64,000 nucleotides of DNA from Paenibacillus sp. J31TS4 (GCF_018403265.1 NZ_BOSI01000002.1:868001-932000), one strand, 5' to 3'. Numbered from the stretch's first letter, positions 35,291-44,164 are shown. Notes: generated by a model not told the origin, from the sequence alone. A program made the numbers and translations.

Positions 35291-35974
35291 TTGAAAAAAT
35301 CCATGAAGGTCATGGATGGCGTAAAAGGATTGTTGGCGGTGATCGCCGTGCTGCTTCTCGTCGGATGGATGATCAAGGGCGGTCTCTTTCGAAAGATCAG
35401 TGAAGTGAACGTCGAACGCATTTCCGATTATTTTCTGTCGTTCGGTCCGTTCGCTTGGCTGCTCGGCATGGCCGCCGTCGTAATCCAGACCATTGTCCCG
35501 TTTTTGCCATTCGTCGTCATTGCCGGAGCCAATGTCTTGGTGTTCGGGTTGTATTGGGGCTTTCTAATCAATTATTCGATGTCGATTGTAGGGGCAATCC
35601 TCGCCTTTTTCCTGGCGAACTTTTTGGGCCGGGATTGGGTGAATCGGAAGCTGCAGCATTATCCCCTCATCGCATCCTTTAACGATAAGCTGGAGAATCA
35701 TGGATTTTTCTATATCTTGGTGGGCCGCCTCATCCCGATCATTCCATCTTCCGCCATCAATGTAGCGGCGGGAGCGGGGAAAGTTCGATTTTGGCATTTC
35801 CTGGCGGCCACAGCTCTCGGTAAGCTGCCGATTGTCTTGATGGAATGCCTGATCGGCCACGATCTGCTTCACTTCAAGGAAAACAAGGGCAGGCTGTTTC
35901 TGCTCCTGCTCGTGTTCCTTGGTCTTCTCTTGGTCGGCAACTGGATAAAGAAGAGAATGGCCAAGGCCAAATAA
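35291..35974 (+). CDS. TVP38/TMEM64 (DedA-like, SNARE-associated) family membrane protein
   Basis: A 227-residue protein with about six membrane segments. The VTT-domain landmarks are the proline-rich VPFLPFVVIAGANVLVFG, the glycine-rich GAILAFFLANFLGRDWV and RLIPIIPSSAINVAAGAGKV. Family members are proposed lipid scramblases or transporters; this one is not assigned. The TTG at 35291, 11 bases after GGAGAGGGG, is chosen because a promoter -10 box lies upstream at 35248. Confidence 0.82.
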   Translation: MKKSMKVMDGVKGLLAVIAVLLLVGWMIKGGLFRKISEVNVERISDYFLSFGPFAWLLGMAAVVIQTIVPFLPFVVIAGANVLVFGLYWGFLINYSMSIVGAILAFFLANFLGRDWVNRKLQHYPLIASFNDKLENHGFFYILVGRLIPIIPSSAINVAAGAGKVRFWHFLAATALGKLPIVLMECLIGHDLLHFKENKGRLFLLLLVFLGLLLVGNWIKKRMAKAK

Positions 35975-36049
35975 AGATTCGAGATGACAAGGAAGAACTG
36001 CTGACAACAGAGAAGAATACAGCAGTTCACTGACAGGAGGAAGCGTTCC

Positions 36050-37168
36050 ATGAGAGATGCAAGGTTACAGAAGCTCGCCCATAACCTAGTCGGTTATTCG
36101 ATGAGGGTGCAGCCGGGCGACAAGGTTCTCATCGATATGCAAGGGTCCGAGCGGGAGATCGTCCGCTGTTTGGTAGAGGAGGTCTACCGGGCAGGTGGCC
36201 AGCCCTTTGTCGAACTGAGCGACAAGACGGTACTGGCTTCGGTCCTAAACTCCGCTACGAAGGAACAGATCGAGGCGTGGGCCGAGCTTGACCTGAAACG
36301 GATGCAGCAGATGGACTGCTATGTGGCCATCCGGTCCGGGGAGAATGTAAACGAGCTCTCCGGCGTACCGGAAAGCCAGATGAAACTATACGACCTGTAC
36401 TACCGCAAGCCGGTTCATTTGGAACAGCGCGTCAAGCACACCCGTTGGGTCGTGCTGCGCTATCCGAACGCCTCGATGGCGCAGTTGGCGGGTAAGAGTA
36501 CCGAGGCATTCGAGGATTTTTACTTTGATGTCTGCAACCTCGACTATGCCAAGATGGCGCAGGCCATGGATCCGCTGAAGGCTTTGATGGACCGGACGGA
36601 CCGGGTGCGGATCGTTTCCCCGGGGACCGATCTTACCTTCTCGATCAAGGGCATCGGCTCCGTCAAATGCTGCGGCCAGCGCAATATCCCGGACGGCGAG
36701 GTTTATTCCGCTCCGGTTAGGGATTCGGTGAATGGCGTGCTGAGCTACAATACGCCGTCCGTCTATCAGGGAACGACCTTCGAGAACATCCGATTCGTAT
36801 TCGAGAACGGCAGAATCGTCGAAGCGACCAGCAGCAATTCGAAGCGCATCAACGAGATCCTCGACACGGATGAAGGCGCACGCTATATCGGGGAGTTCAG
36901 CCTGGGCTTCAACCCGTATATTCAGCATCCGATGAAGGACACGCTGTTCGACGAGAAGATCGACGGCAGCCTGCACTTTACGCCCGGACAGGCGTACAAG
37001 GAGGCGGACAACGGCAACCGGTCCTCGATCCATTGGGACATCGTGCTCATCCAGCGTCCGGATTACGGCGGAGGAGAAATCTACTTTGACGATGTGCTGA
37101 TCCGCAAGGACGGCCGCTTCGTCATTCCGGAGCTCGAGCCGCTCAACCCCGAGCATTTGAAGGACTAG
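36050..37168 (+). CDS. Aminopeptidase, M29 family
   Basis: A 372-residue metallo-aminopeptidase of the thermophilic aminopeptidase (AmpS/PepS) family. It has VQPGDKVLIDMQG at the start, then metal-ligand regions IPDGEVYSAPVRDSVNG, YIGEFSLGFNP, and SSIHWDIVLI with GGEIYFDDVLI at the end. It would release N-terminal residues from peptides in the cytoplasm. ATG start after ACAGGAGGAAG. The 75-base gap upstream contains the inverted repeat GAACTGCTG / CAGCAGTTC (35995-36003 and 36020-36028). Confidence 0.92.
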   Translation: MRDARLQKLAHNLVGYSMRVQPGDKVLIDMQGSEREIVRCLVEEVYRAGGQPFVELSDKTVLASVLNSATKEQIEAWAELDLKRMQQMDCYVAIRSGENVNELSGVPESQMKLYDLYYRKPVHLEQRVKHTRWVVLRYPNASMAQLAGKSTEAFEDFYFDVCNLDYAKMAQAMDPLKALMDRTDRVRIVSPGTDLTFSIKGIGSVKCCGQRNIPDGEVYSAPVRDSVNGVLSYNTPSVYQGTTFENIRFVFENGRIVEATSSNSKRINEILDTDEGARYIGEFSLGFNPYIQHPMKDTLFDEKIDGSLHFTPGQAYKEADNGNRSSIHWDIVLIQRPDYGGGEIYFDDVLIRKDGRFVIPELEPLNPEHLKD

Positions 37169-37274
37169 CGGATACTGGCAGGTTTGCCACAAAATCTCTT
37201 GCGTCGGGGGTAAGGGCACGGTATCATATTACCAGCGGTACCGTAAGCCCATTACAGTTATCGGAGGGATCATT

Positions 37275-37523
37275 ATGCCTAATTCCAGCAATCAAGCGGT
37301 GGTTGACATTTCGCAAACGGCGAACCAATTTCAATCGTCCATTGTACTCCAGTATGATAACAAGTATATCGATGTGAAGAGCATTCTGGGCCTCTTCACG
37401 ACCCTGACCGCCTCCGGCAAGTATACGCTTCATGTGCACGGACCGGACGCCAAGGAAGCCGAACAGGCGATGGCGGATGTGTTCGCAAAGCACAACATGG
37501 CGATTGACATCGTGACCGAATAG
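37275..37523 (+). CDS. HPr-like domain protein lacking the phospho-histidine
   Basis: An 82-residue protein that aligns with HPr/Crh from the first helix onward: ISQTANQFQSSIVLQY, then DVKSILGLF, equivalent to the KSIMGVM loop with the regulatory Ser46. The N-terminal strand and the HARPA segment that carries His15 are missing; by alignment a Ser falls at that position. It therefore cannot be the phosphocarrier. It could be a Crh-like regulatory partner of HPr kinase and CcpA, or a structural relative with another job. It starts at an ATG after GGAGGG and is followed by a terminator at 37543. Confidence 0.72.
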   Translation: MPNSSNQAVVDISQTANQFQSSIVLQYDNKYIDVKSILGLFTTLTASGKYTLHVHGPDAKEAEQAMADVFAKHNMAIDIVTE

Positions 37524-37542
37524 CGAGCAGCAGCTTTACCCG

Positions 37543-37572
37543 AAGATTCCCGCAACAGGGAATCTTTTTTTA
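37543..37572 (+). terminator. Rho-independent terminator
   Basis: Stem AAGATTCCC / GGGAATCTT with a GCAACA loop and a run of seven T. Confidence 0.9.
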
Positions 37573-37708
37573 TTTGCCGAGGGGTAGTCTTCCCAAAGGG
37601 GACGGCCAGGTTCTTCGGGAAGCCTGTTCGGAATATCTTGTGTATTAGGTTGTTTTAGACTAATATATTGAATAGGACCGGTTTTGACTATACAGGGGGG
37701 GAAGTTTG

Positions 37709-37993
37709 ATGTCTTCATCCGAGCTGCTGCTCAATCTAAATCAAAAGGCGTACAATCTTCTTCTAGAAGATGCCGCTAAAATACAGACCCTCATTGAGGT
37801 TCAGATGGAGAATCTGACGACTCGCAAGTGTCCCTTATACGAAGAAGTATTGGATACGCAAATGTACGGCTTGTCCCGCGAAATCGATTTTGCGGTGAGG
37901 GCGGGCCTAATCAATGAAATGGTCGGCAAACAAGTGCTTAGCGAGTTGGAACGCAACCTCGCCAAACTTTATGAAGCAATGAACAAAGAGTAA
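37709..37993 (+). CDS. ylaN: YlaN family protein (DUF1507)
   Basis: A 94-residue helical protein with the YlaN signature [28 protein letters not shown]. YlaN is essential under iron limitation in Bacillus and has been linked to iron binding and relief of Fur repression; the role here is inferred from family. The ATG at 37709 is preceded by a purine-rich GGGGGGGAAG. Its stop codon lies inside the terminator stem. Confidence 0.92.
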   Translation: MSSSELLLNLNQKAYNLLLEDAAKIQTLIEVQMENLTTRKCPLYEEVLDTQMYGLSREIDFAVRAGLINEMVGKQVLSELERNLAKLYEAMNKE

Positions 37994-38021
37994 CCCGAGC
38001 GATCAGGTTACTCTTTTTTTA
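37988..38021 (+). terminator. Terminator overlapping the ylaN stop
   Basis: Stem GAGTAACC (37988-37995) / GGTTACTC (38006-38013) followed by TTTTTTT. Confidence 0.88.
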
Positions 38022-38052
38022 TTCCCTATCGGAGTGGAGCCGGCCGTCCAGC

Positions 38053-39114
38053 TTACACGAGGAAGAAGGCAAAGCCGAGAATAAGATAGACGAGGAGCAG
38101 CAGGACGCCCTCATACCAATTCGTCGTCCCGTCCCGGGTAATCGATTTGGTGATGAGTACGCCGACGCCGATCGCCACCAGCTCATAGGTGGTGAAGACG
38201 ATGTTCATCGTCTGGCCCATCAGAGCGCTGACCAGCACGAGCACCGGAGCGACGAACAGCGCGATTTGCAGGCTGCTGCCGACGGCGATCTCGACGGAAG
38301 TGCCAATCTTGTTTTTGAGCGCCATCATGACGGCGGCCGAGTGCTCGGCGGCATTGCCGATAATGGCGATGACGAAGGCGCCGATGAAGACCTCCGACAG
38401 GCCGAAGCTGTGGGAAATCTCCTCCAGCGTGCCGACCAGCCATTCGCTGACGAGCGCCACCATGACGGTTGCAACGACGAGGAAGACGATGGACAGCGGT
38501 TTGGACCAAGCCGCGTCGCCGTGCTCCACGATCTCATCCTGCATAGCGTCCTTATGGGTGACCATCGAGAACAGCAGCCAGAGGAAGTACGCGATAATCA
38601 AGATAACGGCCACCGTCAGGCTGAGAGTGTTCAGCTTGCTGCCGTCCAGCGTATGGGCGAACATCGCCGGCACGAACAGAGCGATGACGGCGAGAATCAT
38701 CAGAGACGCATTGTGATTCGCCAGCTCGATATTATAGCGCTGGGTTTTGAACTTGATGCCGCCCACCAGCACGCTGAGTCCCAAGACGAGCAGCAGGTTG
38801 CCGATAATGGAGCCTGTAATGCTGGCTTTGACCATGTCGAACAGGGCAACATTGCCGTTTACCGCATCTTTGATTAAAATAATGGCAATGATGAGTTCCG
38901 CGGCGTTGCCGAACGTGGCGTTCAGGAATCCGCCCATCCGGTCGCCGGCATAATGGGCGACGCTTTCCGTCGCTTTTCCGAGGAAGCCCGCTACGAACAC
39001 GATGGCCAGACAGGCCACTATGAACTGGAGGGTATTGGGGAACCCGGCATAATGAGCGACGCCGCTCAGCACGAAGGTGCCGATCAAGCCGATGTTAAAA
39101 AGATGCTTTCTCAA
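38053..39114 (-). CDS. cax: Calcium/proton antiporter, CAX family
   Basis: A 353-residue membrane protein with about eleven hydrophobic segments in two halves, each with the alpha-repeat motif of the Ca2+/cation antiporter superfamily: FGNAAELIIAIILIK in the first half and IGNAAEHSAAVMMALK in the second. An acidic loop (DAMQDEIVEHGD) separates them. It exports Ca2+ in exchange for protons, like YfkE of B. subtilis. It has a TTG start with GAGGTGAT upstream. Confidence 0.93.
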   Translation of the reverse strand: MRKHLFNIGLIGTFVLSGVAHYAGFPNTLQFIVACLAIVFVAGFLGKATESVAHYAGDRMGGFLNATFGNAAELIIAIILIKDAVNGNVALFDMVKASITGSIIGNLLLVLGLSVLVGGIKFKTQRYNIELANHNASLMILAVIALFVPAMFAHTLDGSKLNTLSLTVAVILIIAYFLWLLFSMVTHKDAMQDEIVEHGDAAWSKPLSIVFLVVATVMVALVSEWLVGTLEEISHSFGLSEVFIGAFVIAIIGNAAEHSAAVMMALKNKIGTSVEIAVGSSLQIALFVAPVLVLVSALMGQTMNIVFTTYELVAIGVGVLITKSITRDGTTNWYEGVLLLLVYLILGFAFFLV

Positions 39115-39287
39115 TTCGTATCACCTCAGACTCGAAATGTCTAACTCGCACGGCTTGATCCATCTTTATGTAGAATACCCGTTTTCGCCGACAACCTATC
39201 AAATTTTGGGCCGCTTTCCTAGTCTACACCCCAGAGCGCCGGTTGGGGAGGGGGAATCATTTTCATGAACGAAAGGAGATTTAGTCT

Positions 39288-40070
39288 ATGGAATTGCAGT
39301 GGAAAGGAAAGTGGGCCGTCGTTACGGCGGCCAGCAGAGGGATTGGCTTCGCCATTGCGGACAAGCTGGCGGAGGAAGGTGCCAATCTCATCGTGTGCAG
39401 CCGTCACCGAGAGAGCATTGACGAGGCGGCTGCCTCTTTGAAGAAGCATGGAACCGAAGTGATCGCCAGAGCAGTAGACGTATCCGACGCCGGCTCTCTT
39501 CAAGCGTTCGTGAAGGAGGTTGCCGCCGAGCGGGAATCGATCGATGCGCTGGTGTGCAACGCCGGCGGCCCTCCGGGGGGCGGGTTCCTGTCGTTCGACG
39601 ACGAGGCCTGGGAGAAGGCATTTGCCACCAATGTGATGAGCGTCGTCCGGCTGGTTCGCGGCTTTTATCCGCTTCTCAAGCAGCAAGGCGGCCGAATTGT
39701 CACCATTGCCTCCACGTCCGTCAAAGAACCGATCCCGGGTCTAGTGCTATCCAATACGATGCGTACAGGCGTGACCGGGCTTATGAAGACGCTGTCCGTC
39801 GAGCTCGGGCCTGACGGCATTCTTGTCAACACGGTATGCCCCGGCCGAATAGAGACCGATCGGATTCAGGAGCTCGACCGCGCCCGTGCAGAGCGGGAGG
39901 GCCGCAGCGAGGAGGAGATTCGGAAGGCGATGGAAGCTCAGATCCCGCTCGGGCGTTATGGACGTCCGGAGGAGCTGGCGGACCTCGCAGCGTTTTTGCT
40001 GTCGCCCCGGAACACCTATTTGACAGGCTCGACCTACTTCGTTGACGGGGGAATGGTCAAATCATTATAA
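39288..40070 (+). CDS. SDR family protein with degenerate catalytic motif
   Basis: A 260-residue short-chain dehydrogenase fold. The cofactor motif reads TAASRGIG (first Gly replaced by Ala), NAGGPPGGGF follows, and the active-site Ser is in ASTSV. The usual Tyr-x3-Lys is replaced by Ser-x3-Arg in LSNTMRTG. PGRIETDR and the end TYFVDGGM match the 3-oxoacyl-reductase-like subgroup, which often lacks the standard tetrad. Activity is therefore uncertain. ATG start after GAAAGGAG. It lies 24 bases before the Asp23 gene. Confidence 0.85.
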   Translation: MELQWKGKWAVVTAASRGIGFAIADKLAEEGANLIVCSRHRESIDEAAASLKKHGTEVIARAVDVSDAGSLQAFVKEVAAERESIDALVCNAGGPPGGGFLSFDDEAWEKAFATNVMSVVRLVRGFYPLLKQQGGRIVTIASTSVKEPIPGLVLSNTMRTGVTGLMKTLSVELGPDGILVNTVCPGRIETDRIQELDRARAEREGRSEEEIRKAMEAQIPLGRYGRPEELADLAAFLLSPRNTYLTGSTYFVDGGMVKSL

Positions 40071-40094
40071 TGGAGCCAAAAGGAGGGATTGGAA

Positions 40095-40475
40095 ATGACG
40101 GAAGAGAAGGATGGGTTCATTCGTATCTCCGATGATGTCGTCTCCACCATCGCGGGACTAGCTGCGCTGGAGACCGAAGGGATCGCCGGGATGTCCGGCG
40201 GCATTTCGGAAGGCTGGGCCAAGCGGCTCAGCGGCAAAAACGCGCAAAAGGGCGTAACCGTAGAGGTCGGCGCGCTGGAAGCCGCTATCGACCTGCGGGT
40301 TATCGTTCAATACGGAACCCATATTCAGGACGTCTGCCGCCAGATGCAGCTGAACGTTCGGGAAGCCGTCGAGAACATGACGGGACTGCGCGTCGTAGAA
40401 GTGAACGTGAAGGTCGAAGGCGTGGCCTTCCGGGAGCGCGAGGATGAAACGGAAGACCCGGCCCGGGTGAAGTAA
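40095..40475 (+). CDS. Asp23/Gls24 family envelope stress protein
   Basis: A 126-residue Asp23 domain. IRISDDVVSTIAGLAALETEGI, then VEVGALEAAIDLRVIVQYG and VREAVENMTGLRVVEVNVKV match the family. Related proteins (AmaP/Asp23, YqhY, YloU) act at the membrane or in cell-wall and fatty-acid homeostasis. It has an ATG at 40095 after AAAGGAGGG. Confidence 0.92.
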   Translation: MTEEKDGFIRISDDVVSTIAGLAALETEGIAGMSGGISEGWAKRLSGKNAQKGVTVEVGALEAAIDLRVIVQYGTHIQDVCRQMQLNVREAVENMTGLRVVEVNVKVEGVAFREREDETEDPARVK

Positions 40476-40504
40476 GCCTGCCTCCCATAATTAGTCCATA
40501 CAAA

Positions 40505-40540
40505 AAGAACCAGAACTCGGAGAGTTCTGGTTCTTTCTTG
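40505..40540. terminator. Bidirectional terminator
   Basis: Perfect stem AAGAACCAGAACTC / GAGTTCTGGTTCTT with a GGA loop, a TTCTT tail on the plus strand and CAAAAAG on the left for the minus strand. It separates the convergent Asp23 and ftsW genes. Confidence 0.88.
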
Positions 40541-40558
40541 TGCTTGTCCAGCAGCCGG

Positions 40559-41731
40559 CTAACGTCCAGTGGACCGGGTATTCGCCTTGGGAGGCGGCAC
40601 CGGGCGGTTCTGCTCGCGCGAGATGCCGAGGAGGATCCCCATGCCGGCCAGCGTCGCCAGAATGGAAGAGCCGCCGTAGCTGATGAACGGGAGAGTGACG
40701 CCGGTCATCGGAATGCTGTTCGTGACCCCGCCGATGTTGATCAACGCCTGGATGCCGATCATGCTCACGATGCCGATGCCGGTAATCATGCCAAAGGCAT
40801 CGGTGCTGCGGAGCGAGACGATGATCCCTCTCCATAGAAACAGCAAGTAGACGAGCAAGAAGATGGAAGTGCCGATGAAGCCCAGCTCTTCTCCGACGAT
40901 AGCGAAGATAAAGTCGTTGTGCGCTTCGGGCAGGTAATGCAGCTTCTGGATGCTTTGCCCGAACCCGGCTCCGGTTAATCCGCCATGCCCGAAGGCAAAC
41001 AGCGACTGGATGATCTGAAACCCAATGCCCAAGGGATCGACCCATGGATCGAGAAACACCCGAAACCGGTCTACCCGGTATCCATCCAGCCCGCCGCTCA
41101 GCATAATCGCCAATCCGACCACGAGGCCTCCAAGCACGAGGCCGGCTCCGCCCAGCATGGCGAGGTGCTTCAGATTCGCTCCTCCGACCACGAGCACGAA
41201 GAGGCAGCCTCCGACCAGGACGGCGCAAGACCCGAAGTCGGGCTGCAGCATAATCAGACCGGCGATCGTGCCGATGATAATCAGGGCGGGAAGAAGCCCC
41301 TTTTTGAAATCCCGGAACTTCTCTCCTTTTTTGCTGATCAGGTTGGCGAGATACAGGATAATCGCAAGCTTCGCGAACTCAGTCGGCTGCAGGTTGAACG
41401 GGCCGATCGAGAACCAGCTATTGGCCCCTGTCGTTACCTTGCCGTTCCCGAAGAAGGGGACGAGCACGAGCAGGACGAGCACGACCAAGAAGAAGGGCGC
41501 CACCCACTTGCGCAGCGCCTGATAGCGGAGATTCATTCCGATTAACATTGCGAAAAACCCGAGCGCCATTGCAATGGCATGCCGCTTGAAGTAAACAAAG
41601 GAATTTCCCTCGTTATAATACGACGATGTCATGGAACTTGCGCTGTAAACCATCAGCAAACCGAAGAGGGCCAGGACAAAAGTCAGAATCAGCAGCAGGA
41701 AATCCGGTGTTCCGCGTTTTGGGGGATTCAT
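40559..41731 (-). CDS. ftsW: SEDS peptidoglycan glycosyltransferase FtsW/SpoVE
   Basis: A 390-residue SEDS protein with about ten membrane helices. GLLMVYSASS opens helix 1, and IGPFNLQPTEFAKL, LQPDFGSCAVL (catalytic Asp loop), LPEAHNDFIFAIVGEELG and LPFISYGGSS are hallmark segments. It polymerises lipid II together with a class B PBP at the division or cortex site. FtsW and SpoVE paralogues cannot be separated by reading alone. It is probably cotranscribed with the upstream yugN-like gene (12-base gap). Confidence 0.92.
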   Translation of the reverse strand: MNPPKRGTPDFLLLILTFVLALFGLLMVYSASSMTSSYYNEGNSFVYFKRHAIAMALGFFAMLIGMNLRYQALRKWVAPFFLVVLVLLVLVPFFGNGKVTTGANSWFSIGPFNLQPTEFAKLAIILYLANLISKKGEKFRDFKKGLLPALIIIGTIAGLIMLQPDFGSCAVLVGGCLFVLVVGGANLKHLAMLGGAGLVLGGLVVGLAIMLSGGLDGYRVDRFRVFLDPWVDPLGIGFQIIQSLFAFGHGGLTGAGFGQSIQKLHYLPEAHNDFIFAIVGEELGFIGTSIFLLVYLLFLWRGIIVSLRSTDAFGMITGIGIVSMIGIQALINIGGVTNSIPMTGVTLPFISYGGSSILATLAGMGILLGISREQNRPVPPPKANTRSTGR

Positions 41732-41743
41732 GGAATCCGCCTA

Positions 41744-42088
41744 TTATTGTTGGCTCAGCAGGTTCTTGAACTCTTGGAGTTTCTGGGAAGCTTGCTGCTG
41801 AATCTTTTGAGGGATTGGGCTCTCGTAGTCCAGCCCATGCGGGAACGTAGCTTTCCCCATGTATGTATCTTCGAGCTTCAGAATCGCATGCGGACTCTCC
41901 AGCTTGCCCACTTCCGCGCGGGCATTGATACGCAGGTAGTACTCATTTCCGGCATCCTCAATCTTATAGTCGTAGGTGGCGCGGTAATATTCCCACTGCC
42001 AGCGGACGAATCCGGTTTTTTCGGCAACTTCGTCGAGAGTGGCCAGGTCGGCCTGCATGCCGGTAAGGCCAGAGTTTGTGATCAACAT
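41744..42088 (-). CDS. YugN-like family protein
   Basis: A 114-residue protein with the YugN pattern: a central WQWEYYRATYDYKIED beta-rich part, AILKLEDTYMGKATFPHGLDYE and a helical Gln-rich end. Function unknown. It starts at an ATG 12 bases after CGGAGG. Its leader contains the perfect hairpin ATACGCGCC / GGCGCGTAT (42138-42158). Confidence 0.85.
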   Translation of the reverse strand: MLITNSGLTGMQADLATLDEVAEKTGFVRWQWEYYRATYDYKIEDAGNEYYLRINARAEVGKLESPHAILKLEDTYMGKATFPHGLDYESPIPQKIQQQASQKLQEFKNLLSQQ

Positions 42089-42276
42089 GTTTGAAAAAGC
42101 CTCCGTTCTCTATTGGCGTATCCGTTGGTAATCCAGCATACGCGCCATAGGCGCGTATATCAGTTCCATGATAGTATGTTTCCCAAACTTGTGCAAGCTT
42201 TTGGGGCTTGAGACAGCTATCGGAGGGGAAAAATGCGAACCGAAAGCGGTCCCGAGTGGGAAAGCCGAAATGCGTC

Positions 42277-42285
42277 TGGTACAAT
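42277..42285 (+). promoter_or_regulatory. Extended -10 promoter of the M20 hydrolase gene
   Basis: TGGTACAAT 35 bases upstream of the ATG at 42320, with no clear -35 box. Confidence 0.5.
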
Positions 42286-42319
42286 GAAGAAAAACGGCGG
42301 TCTAGAAAGGAATGGTGGC

Positions 42320-43495
42320 ATGGAGTTCGGGGCACGTCTTATGGAATTATACCCGGACATGGTCGCCTGGCGCAGGCATCTGCATAAGCATCCGGAGCTG
42401 TCCTATCAGGAGAGGGCAACATCGCAATTCGCGGCCGACCGGCTGGAAGCGTTCGGCCTTGAGGTCAGAAGAAACGTCGGAGGCCATGGCATTGTGGCGA
42501 GACTGCGCAGCGGACGCCCGGGACCGGTCGTCGCGCTGCGGGCCGATATGGACGCGCTTCCGATCCAGGACGAGAAGGAATGCGAATACGCCTCCGCCGT
42601 CCCCGGCGTCATGCACGCCTGCGGGCACGATGCGCACACGGCGGTTCTGCTCGCCGTAGCCAAGCTGCTGGCGGCCTCCAAGGAGGAGCTGATCGGGGAC
42701 GTCGTCTTTCTGTTCCAGCCGGCGGAGGAGACGACGCCGGGCGGGGCGATGCCCATGATCCGGGACGGGGCGTTGGAGGGTGTCCACGTCATCTACGGCG
42801 TCCATTTGTGGTCGCCTCTTCCTACGGGAGAGGTCCGGAGTCTGCCGGGACCGATGATGGCGGCGGCGGACGAATTCACGATCGAGATCGTTGGCAAAGG
42901 CGGGCATGGCGGGCTCCCTCACGAGACGGTCGACGCCATAGCGATCGGCTCGCAGCTCGTGGTGGCGCTGCAGACGATCGTGAGCCGGAACGTGGACCCG
43001 ACCCAGGCGGCAGTCGTGTCCGTCGGCTCCTTTCACGCCGGATCGAGCTTCAATGTGATAGCCGACCGCTGCGTGATGACGGGGACGGTCCGCACCTTCC
43101 GGGAAGAAGTCAGGGAGCTGATCAAAGGACGGCTGCAGGCCATCGTCAGCCAGACATGCGCCATGCACGGGGCGTCGTTCCGGCTCGATTACAAGCAGGG
43201 CTATCCGCCCCTCGTGAATGACGAGCGCGAAACGGAGCGCGCTCTTCGGCTGGCCGGCCGCCTTTTCGGAGAGGAACGAGCGGACCGCACCCCTCTCATT
43301 ATGGCGGCAGAGGATTTTGCCTACTACTTGAACAAGGTGCCAGGATGCTTCCTGCTTGTCGGTGCCGGCAATCAGGAGCGCAGCATCACGGCGCCGCATC
43401 ATCATCCCCGGTTCGATATCGACGAGGAGGCGATGCTGACGGCGGCCCGGCTGCTCGCCGAGCTGTGCCTGGAGTACCAGCATCGGCGGGGTTGA
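42320..43495 (+). CDS. M20 family amidohydrolase (N-acyl amino acid hydrolase type)
   Basis: A 391-residue metallohydrolase. AWRRHLHKHPELSYQE is the family start. RADMDALPI, MHACGHDAHTA (metal-binding Cys/His), QPAEET (catalytic Glu) and the C-terminal ITAPHHHPRFDIDEEA site match the IAA-amino-acid hydrolase / hippuricase subgroup. It cleaves N-acylated amino acids; the natural substrate is unknown. The ATG at 42320 follows AAAGGAATGG and lies downstream of a -10 box at 42280. Confidence 0.92.
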   Translation: MEFGARLMELYPDMVAWRRHLHKHPELSYQERATSQFAADRLEAFGLEVRRNVGGHGIVARLRSGRPGPVVALRADMDALPIQDEKECEYASAVPGVMHACGHDAHTAVLLAVAKLLAASKEELIGDVVFLFQPAEETTPGGAMPMIRDGALEGVHVIYGVHLWSPLPTGEVRSLPGPMMAAADEFTIEIVGKGGHGGLPHETVDAIAIGSQLVVALQTIVSRNVDPTQAAVVSVGSFHAGSSFNVIADRCVMTGTVRTFREEVRELIKGRLQAIVSQTCAMHGASFRLDYKQGYPPLVNDERETERALRLAGRLFGEERADRTPLIMAAEDFAYYLNKVPGCFLLVGAGNQERSITAPHHHPRFDIDEEAMLTAARLLAELCLEYQHRRG

Positions 43496-43605
43496 CGTCG
43501 GTCCGGTGGGCACCGGGCATGTTTTTACCAAGCATCGAAACCCGGCCCAGGGGGATTCTATAGACGGGACTTGACCCCCATCTTTATCACCCGGGAGGGA
43601 ATCGT

Positions 43606-44040
43606 GTGAGAAAAGTCAGAGATATCATGTCTACGGATATCGTTACCGTTTCGCCTCAAGACAATGTGTACGAAATCGCGGTGAAGATGAAGCAGCACGA
43701 CATCGGGTTCATCCCGGTTGTGGAAGGACGCAAGCTGATCGGCGTGGTGACCGACCGAGACCTCGTCATCCGCGGCTATGCTGAGAAGCATTCCGGTTCG
43801 ACGGCTGTTGAAAAGGTCATCAGCCGGGACACCGAAACCGTGGATCCGGACACCACGGTTGACGATGCCGCCCGCTTGATGGCGAAGCACAAAATCCGCC
43901 GGCTGCCGGTCGTCGAGAACGGCGAGCTGGTTGGCGTAGTCGCTATCGGCGACATGGCGGTCCGTCACTTGTTCGAGAGCGAGGCTGGTGAGGCCCTAAG
44001 CGAAATTTCCGAAGCTGACGACCGGACTTCCGTTCACTGA
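43606..44040 (+). CDS. CBS domain pair protein
   Basis: A 144-residue protein made of two CBS motifs in tandem (RDIMSTDIVTVSPQDNVYE and ISRDTETVDPDTTVDDAA, each followed by LPVVENGELVGVV-like strands). Such stand-alone pairs bind adenine nucleotides and act as energy sensors; the partner is unknown. It resembles YhcV/YkuL-type proteins, and it is not AcuB, which also has an ACT domain. GTG start after GGGAGGG. Confidence 0.9.
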   Translation: MRKVRDIMSTDIVTVSPQDNVYEIAVKMKQHDIGFIPVVEGRKLIGVVTDRDLVIRGYAEKHSGSTAVEKVISRDTETVDPDTTVDDAARLMAKHKIRRLPVVENGELVGVVAIGDMAVRHLFESEAGEALSEISEADDRTSVH

Positions 44041-44058
44041 CCCTTCTTTTCCCGGACC

Positions 44059-44085
44059 AAGCCCCCGAAACGGGGGCTTTTTTCC
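44059..44085 (+). terminator. Rho-independent terminator
   Basis: Stem AAGCCCCCG / CGGGGGCTT with an AAA loop and six T. Confidence 0.9.
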
Positions 44086-44164
44086 CATGTTCTTGCCTGG
44101 ACAGATTCAACTCCGCCCCTCTATAGTTAATCTATACCAAGACAACCTAGAGGAGGAGATGGAC

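Noticed and set aside
37275-37523. Annotation as ptsH (HPr phosphocarrier)
   Set aside because: The His15 segment is absent, so it cannot carry phosphate from enzyme I.
43606-44040. The CBS-pair protein as the missing AcuB
   Set aside because: It has no ACT domain and is too short, and it lies far from the acu genes.
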